Assembly (NCBI RefSeq): GCF_040419245.1
Contig: NZ_JAZHOH010000001.1
Span: 248,001-312,000 of the forward strand
Reading direction: 5' to 3'
DNA length: 64,000 nt
DNA from: Ewingella sp. CoE-038-23
Lineage (GTDB): Bacteria > Pseudomonadota > Gammaproteobacteria > Enterobacterales > Enterobacteriaceae
The stretch's first letter is position 1, and each line of letters opens with the position of its first letter. The notes under the pieces are model-generated. The model had not been told where the DNA came from. It saw only the letters and a program-made list of their open reading frames with translations, and ran no database searches. The position numbers and the translations under genes were made by a program. Shown here one piece after another: positions 58,573 to 64,000 of this stretch.

Positions 58573-58827
58573 ATGGACACTAACGAAATTAAAGACGTGC
58601 TGATGAACGCATTGGCATTAGATGAAGCTCACATTACTGGCGACGGTAGCCATTTTCAGGCCATCGTGGTCGGCGCCATGTTCGACGGCATGAGCCGCGT
58701 GAAAAAACAGCAAACCGTGTACGCCCCGCTGATGGAATACATCGCTGATAACCGCATCCACGCCCTTTCTATCAAAGCTTATACCCCTGAAGAATGGCAG
58801 CGCGATCGCAAGCTGAACGGTTTTTAA
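58573..58827 (+). CDS. ibaG: BolA family iron-metabolism protein IbaG
   Basis: BolA-type partner of monothiol glutaredoxin in Fe-S handling and acid resistance. The product is 84 residues starting [20 protein letters not shown]; the BolA helix-turn [17 protein letters not shown] and conserved His ([16 protein letters not shown]) are present. The ATG at 58573 matches the E. coli length; an in-frame ATG at 58546 would add nine residues. It precedes murA, as in E. coli. Confidence 0.93.
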   Translation: MDTNEIKDVLMNALALDEAHITGDGSHFQAIVVGAMFDGMSRVKKQQTVYAPLMEYIADNRIHALSIKAYTPEEWQRDRKLNGF

Positions 58828-58862
58828 GCTGCTGGTTCATCCGGCAGTTCCGCAATATTTGA

Positions 58863-60155
<1,293 letters not shown>

Positions 60156-60194
60156 TTACGCCGTACTGCCCGACATATCCTGTCGGGCCACCCA

Positions 60195-60231
60195 TAAAAA
60201 AGCCGGAAGATTGAATCTTCCGGCTTTTTTT
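60195..60231. terminator. bidirectional terminator between murA and degS
   Basis: Perfect 11-bp stem AGCCGGAAGAT (60201-60211) / ATCTTCCGGCT (60215-60225), flanked by A and T runs. It serves convergent murA and degS. Confidence 0.9.
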
Positions 60232-60255
60232 ATCGCTCTGGTTTTTATCGCCCGA

Positions 60256-61326
60256 TCAATGCGACGGATATTCCTGAATGGTGACCTGTAGAGCAATCTT
60301 CTTGCCGTCGCGCATGATCTCAACCGGGATAACCGTGCCAGGGCGAATCTCTGCGACCTGGTCCATCGTCTCAATGGCTGACACCGCCGGTTTGCCGTTC
60401 ACGCTGACAATCACGTCGCTCACCACGATACCCGCGTTGGCCGCCGGACCGTTTGGTGTCACTTCATTAACGATAATGCCCTGAATTCTATCTAAACCGG
60501 TATTTGGCCCGTGCAGAGGAGAAGCCTCGCGCCCGCCGATACCGATATAACCACGGATCACCCGACCATCGCGGATAAGCTTGCCCATGACTTTGGTGGC
60601 CAATGCGGTAGGGATGGCGAAGCCGATGCCCTCTGGCGTCGCGCCATCATTGCTCTGGTCGAAGGAGAGGGTGTTGATACCCACCAGTTCGCCCAGTGAG
60701 TTCACCAGCGCCCCGCCCGAGTTGCCTTGGTTAATAGAGGCATCGGTTTGCAGGAAGTTTTGGCGACCAGACGGGCTTAAACCAATACGCCCCGTGGCGC
60801 TGATAATCCCCTGCGTCACGGTCTGACCAAGGTTATAAGGGTTGCCAATCGCCATCACGATGTCGCCCACGTGAGGCACCCGCTTGGCGTTAATCGGAAT
60901 GACCGGCAGATTAGTACCTGCATCGATTTTCAGCACGGCCAGATCGGTGAGGGTATCCGAACCGACCAGCAGGGCTTCAAACACGCGCCCATCCTGTAAT
61001 GCGACGATGATTTGGTCAGCATTATTGATAACGTGTTTGTTGGTCAGAATGTAGCCTTTGTCATTCATGATGACGCCCGATCCCAGAGTGCGGATCTGCA
61101 ACTCGCTTTGCGAGTTGGCTCCCATATTACGGTTATAAACGTTAACTACCGCAGGGGCTGCGTGACGCACGCCTTCGTTATAGCTGACCGGCTGTTGGCT
61201 ATTTTCAGTGAAATTATGCTCAAACAGCGGCTGGGCGATATTTTTACGCAGCATAGGCACCGCGGCCAGCAAAATACCGGCAACAATCAGTCCAATAACG
61301 GCGGATCGCAATAACTTAACTAGCAT
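60256..61326 (-). CDS. degS: outer-membrane-stress protease DegS
   Basis: Membrane-anchored trimeric serine protease that cleaves RseA when its PDZ domain binds misfolded porin C-termini, releasing sigmaE. The product is 356 residues (355 in E. coli). A transmembrane anchor (about 3-24) is followed by the protease domain with triad His98, Asp128 and Ser203 (INQGNSGGALV) and one PDZ domain from about 250. The start at 61326 matches E. coli; an upstream in-frame ATG would spoil the short N-terminus. It lies 107 bases after degQ. Confidence 0.97.
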   Translation of the reverse strand: MLVKLLRSAVIGLIVAGILLAAVPMLRKNIAQPLFEHNFTENSQQPVSYNEGVRHAAPAVVNVYNRNMGANSQSELQIRTLGSGVIMNDKGYILTNKHVINNADQIIVALQDGRVFEALLVGSDTLTDLAVLKIDAGTNLPVIPINAKRVPHVGDIVMAIGNPYNLGQTVTQGIISATGRIGLSPSGRQNFLQTDASINQGNSGGALVNSLGELVGINTLSFDQSNDGATPEGIGFAIPTALATKVMGKLIRDGRVIRGYIGIGGREASPLHGPNTGLDRIQGIIVNEVTPNGPAANAGIVVSDVIVSVNGKPAVSAIETMDQVAEIRPGTVIPVEIMRDGKKIALQVTIQEYPSH

Positions 61327-61377
61327 GAGTGTCTGGAATGGTGGTTGAAATATGTCAGAAGGATAGCATGAGTTAAT

Positions 61378-61401
61378 CGGACGCAGCACTGGCTACGTCC
61401 G
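61378..61401 (-). terminator. hairpin downstream of degQ
   Basis: Stem CGGACGCAGC (61378-61387) / GCTACGTCCG (61392-61401), one mismatch, loop ACTG, lying in the degQ-degS gap. T run is weak on the minus strand, so terminator strength is doubtful. Confidence 0.4.
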
Positions 61402-61433
61402 ATTTTCAGAGGTTTACGGCATTAACGACGCTT

Positions 61434-62801
61434 TTACGGCATCAACAAATAGATATTCTGCCCTTTACGTTGCACGCTCAGGGCAATCAAGGCCGGTTTG
61501 GTTTCCAGGATCTTGCGCAGTGCAGCCAGATTGTCGACGGCCTCGCGGTTTACGCCGACGATCACGTCATCTTTCTGCAAGCCGATTTGATCCGCCGGAG
61601 AGCCTTTCTTCACGTCATCGACCCGAATACCTTTAGCGGTTTTAGGATCAAGATCGCTCAAGGTCACGCCCTGCAGCGCCGGGTTTATCTTATCGATGCT
61701 GGTTTCCACCGTCGGGCTTTTATCTAGCGTGACATCCACATTCATCGGCTTGCCTTCGCGCAGCAAACCAATCTGCATGGTGACGCCCGGACCGGCAGTT
61801 CCCACTTTGGCACGCAGTTCGGCAAAGCTGCTTAGCGGTTTGCCTTGCAGGGTGATCAGCACGTCGCCAGCCTTGATACCGGCTTTTGCCGCTGCGGAAT
61901 CCGGCAGAACTTCATTGACGAAGGCACCACGCTGGCTGTCCAGTTTGAAGGCTTTTGCTAGTTCCGGAGTCATTTCGCTGCCGCGAATACCCAGTAGGCC
62001 GCGTTTCACTTCGCCAAACTTAATCAACTGAGCGCTGAGGTTTTTCGCCATGTTCACCGGAATGGCGAAACCAATGCCGATGCTGCCGCCCTGCGAGGAG
62101 AGGATCGCGGTATTGATACCGATAAGCTCGCCTTTCAAGTTAATCAGCGCGCCACCAGAGTTACCCCGGTTAATTGAGGCATCGGTTTGGATAAAGTTTT
62201 CCAACCCTTCCAGATTCAAGCCACTGCGCCCCAGCGCAGAGATAATGCCGGACGTCGCGGTTTGACCCAGACCGAAGGGGTTACCTACGGCAACAGCGAA
62301 GTCGCCCACGCGCAGCGCGTCGGAGTCAGCCATGGCAATTTGGGTCAGGTTTTTGGCGTCAATCAGCTGAATCAGGGCGATATCGGACTGATCGTCTTTG
62401 CCAATCAGCTTCGCATCATATTCACGACCGTCGTTGATCTGCACTTTGATCTTGTCGGCGTTGTTAACCACGTGGTTGTTGGTCAGTACATAGCCTTTGG
62501 CGGCATCAATAATGACGCCAGAACCAAGGCCTTCAAAAGCCTGACCGCCCTGATCTTCCGTTGGCGACTGTGGGCCGAAGAAGAATTTAAATTCAGGGGG
62601 AACGTCGTTGCTGGCAGGCGTGGTGCCAGTGACCTGCACGCTGACCACGGCGGGCAGGACTTTTTCCAGCATTGGCGCCAGACTTGGCAATGCCTGACCG
62701 TCTACGGCGACAGGAATACTGGCGTTCGCAACAGGAACAGAAGCGAAGGTTAATCCGAGACTAATGGCTAATGCACTGAGTAAAAATGACTTTTTCTTCA
62801 T
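61434..62801 (-). CDS. degQ: periplasmic serine endoprotease DegQ
   Basis: DegP-like periplasmic protease and chaperone. The 455-residue product has a signal peptide (cleaved near VANA), a trypsin-like domain with His110, Asp140 and Ser215 (INRGNSGGALI), and two PDZ domains, as in DegQ. The chain lacks the long LA-loop of DegP. The start at 62801 matches E. coli; the 50 upstream in-frame codons are not supported. degP itself is not in this window. Confidence 0.96.
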   Translation of the reverse strand: MKKKSFLLSALAISLGLTFASVPVANASIPVAVDGQALPSLAPMLEKVLPAVVSVQVTGTTPASNDVPPEFKFFFGPQSPTEDQGGQAFEGLGSGVIIDAAKGYVLTNNHVVNNADKIKVQINDGREYDAKLIGKDDQSDIALIQLIDAKNLTQIAMADSDALRVGDFAVAVGNPFGLGQTATSGIISALGRSGLNLEGLENFIQTDASINRGNSGGALINLKGELIGINTAILSSQGGSIGIGFAIPVNMAKNLSAQLIKFGEVKRGLLGIRGSEMTPELAKAFKLDSQRGAFVNEVLPDSAAAKAGIKAGDVLITLQGKPLSSFAELRAKVGTAGPGVTMQIGLLREGKPMNVDVTLDKSPTVETSIDKINPALQGVTLSDLDPKTAKGIRVDDVKKGSPADQIGLQKDDVIVGVNREAVDNLAALRKILETKPALIALSVQRKGQNIYLLMP

Positions 62802-62885
62802 CAGGATAACTCTCTCGCTGTCTGTTAGAGGCTCTAAACGGTAATGAGATTGTTTATATTTATAAAAGAAGACGGGTTTGAAGTT

Positions 62886-62916
62886 GGCGCGGCGACACCG
62901 AAATCGGTGCGCCGCG
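62886..62916. other. hairpin between zapG and degQ
   Basis: CGCGGCG-AC-ACCGA-AA-TCGGT-GC-GCCGCG folds as a long stem with one internal mismatch pair. No T run follows on the minus strand. It lies 45 bases beyond the zapG stop and may be an mRNA 3' end. Confidence 0.4.
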
Positions 62917-62960
62917 AGTTGCCCGCAACGATGAATAGCGTCGCGGAGCAAGGTAGAACC

Positions 62961-63362
62961 TTATTTACGACCAGTACGCTCACCGCGCAGAAGGCCAGAC
63001 GCGCCATCTGAGTAATCGCGTGGCATCTCAACCGGAGCCTGATCGTTATCTGCCTCTGAACCCGTCAAACGGTAGTTGAACGGATTGTCATGGGCCGGCA
63101 TATCTGGCAGTAAATTGTTCGAGCTTTTCGCCATGTGCTGATACAGCTGGCGATAGTCGGTGGCCATGTTATCCAGCAGCTCAGCGCTGCGGGCGAAGTG
63201 GCCAGTGAGTTCCTGACGATACTCTTCGAGTTCTGCTTTGCTTCTCTCCAGCTCGTTTTGCATCACTTGCTGATCGCGTAATTTACGATTGCCAAAGCGC
63301 ATCGCTACCGCACCAACGGCGATACCGACCACTAATCCAATGAGCGCATACTCCCAGGTCAT
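62961..63362 (-). CDS. zapG: Z-ring and envelope-associated protein ZapG (YhcB)
   Basis: Inner-membrane DUF1043 protein that links cell-division and elongation machinery. The product is 133 residues: one N-terminal transmembrane helix (ALIGLVVGIAVGAVAMRFG), a coiled coil (about 25-75), and a disordered tail. The start MTWEYALIG has AGGAGT seven bases upstream at 63362. It is divergent from zapE, as in E. coli. Confidence 0.95.
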   Translation of the reverse strand: MTWEYALIGLVVGIAVGAVAMRFGNRKLRDQQVMQNELERSKAELEEYRQELTGHFARSAELLDNMATDYRQLYQHMAKSSNNLLPDMPAHDNPFNYRLTGSEADNDQAPVEMPRDYSDGASGLLRGERTGRK

Positions 63363-63620
63363 AATGACTCCTATTTTAACTTCGTTGTTCCGTAGGGCTT
63401 TTTCACGCAATGGTTTTAACGTAAATTCAACATACGTTTCGACCCGTATAAGTCCACTATAACCGTTTACCTTGTCTGAGTGGAATCCTAGGCGAACAAT
63501 CACCAAAGGAAAGCGGTTTTTTCACGAGCAGACGGGTGATAAAAGCGGCGAATAGGCATTAAATCTGCGCATAACCTCCGCGAAATACTGAAAAATATTT
63601 TCTCAGGGACGTTGAACCAC

Positions 63621-64000
63621 ATGCAACCCATTACACCACTGACAGTATATAAGAACGCATTATCGGCCGGTGAGTTCCAACCAGATGATGTTCAGCTTGC
63701 CGCCGTCACGCGGTTAGACGCTATTTATCACGCGTTAAATGCTCAAGCGGGTGCTGCGCCAGTTTCACCTTCAGCCCGGCCGGGCTTATTGGGAAGACTG
63801 TTCGGCAAAAGTGCTCAAAAGAGCCCGCAGAGACCAGCCCAGGGATTATATATGTGGGGCGGGGTAGGGCGGGGGAAAACTTGGCTGATGGATCTGTTTT
63901 TTCAGACACTTCCCGGCGATCGCAAGCTGCGTTTACATTTTCATCGCTTCATGTTGCGAGTTCACGAGCAATTAACTGAGCTACAGGGCAAGGAAGATCC
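63621..64000 (+). CDS. zapE: cell division protein ZapE (5' part, cut by window end)
   Basis: AFG1-like ATPase that associates with the Z-ring and affects FtsZ assembly. The first 126 codons are present. The start MQPITPLTVYKNALSAGEFQ and the Walker A loop MWGGVGRGKTWLMD (about 78-91), followed by FHRFMLRVHEQL, fit ZapE closely. The frame runs off the window with no stop, so the Walker B and C-terminal parts are missing. It is divergent from zapG. Confidence 0.93.
   Translation, partial: MQPITPLTVYKNALSAGEFQPDDVQLAAVTRLDAIYHALNAQAGAAPVSPSARPGLLGRLFGKSAQKSPQRPAQGLYMWGGVGRGKTWLMDLFFQTLPGDRKLRLHFHRFMLRVHEQLTELQGKED

Overview
This window is a piece of enterobacterial chromosome. Nearly every gene is a close match, in sequence and order, to Escherichia coli genes: fis-dusB-prmA-panF-yhdT-accCB-aroQ, msrPQ, acuI, csrD, mreBCD-yhdE-rng-yhdP-tldD, aaeRXAB, npr-rapZ-ptsN-hpf-rpoN-lptBAC-kdsCD-yrbG, mlaFEDCB-ibaG-murA, and degS-degQ-zapG-zapE. 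The way these blocks are joined (aaeXAB, a barnase/barstar pair, darP, pmbA, then npr), with lpxP and a bestrophin-like gene beside fis, suggests the Yersiniaceae side of the Enterobacterales (Serratia, Rahnella, Rouxiella or Ewingella-like). That placement is inference; the genus cannot be fixed from the sequence alone. I saw no rRNA, tRNA, CRISPR array, prophage or insertion sequence.

Layout. 1-1.4 kb: yhdW, the periplasmic binding protein of an amino-acid ABC transporter, behind a sigma54 promoter and a pair of NtrC-like enhancer sites. 1.4-4.5 kb: a class I glutamine-amidotransferase-like protein, lpxP, and a bestrophin-like channel. 4.5-11.3 kb: leftward housekeeping genes (dusB-fis, prmA, panF-yhdT, aroQ-accB-accC). 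11.5-14.3 kb: msrPQ and acuI. 14.6-27.3 kb: csrD and the cell-shape genes mreBCD, with yhdE, rng, yhdP and tldD. 27.3-31.7 kb: aaeR diverging from aaeXAB. 31.9-37.4 kb: a GabD-like dehydrogenase, an exported barnase-like RNase with its barstar inhibitor, darP, pmbA, cybC and rnk.

37.7-46.8 kb is the accessory part. It is a rightward cluster of a single-PRD protein, four proteins of unknown function (SFCGS, DUF4312, DUF4311 and DUF4310 families, two of them integral membrane), an amidohydrolase, a DgaE-like ammonia lyase, a DgaF-like 2-keto-3-deoxy-6-phosphogluconate (KDPG) type aldolase, an exported beta-propeller lactonase, and a PTS-responsive PRD regulator. It looks like an uptake and breakdown system for an acylated 2-amino-aldonic acid in which the usual mannose-class PTS of the dga operon is replaced by an uncharacterised membrane complex. 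This is the most novel content of the window.

46.9-64 kb: leftward PTSNtr/rpoN, lipopolysaccharide export (lptBAC) and Kdo synthesis (kdsCD) genes; rightward mla phospholipid transport, ibaG and murA; then degS and degQ, zapG, and the 5' part of zapE, cut by the window end. The second half therefore groups envelope biogenesis and envelope-stress functions, with rpoN itself about 48 kb from the sigma54-dependent yhdW promoter.
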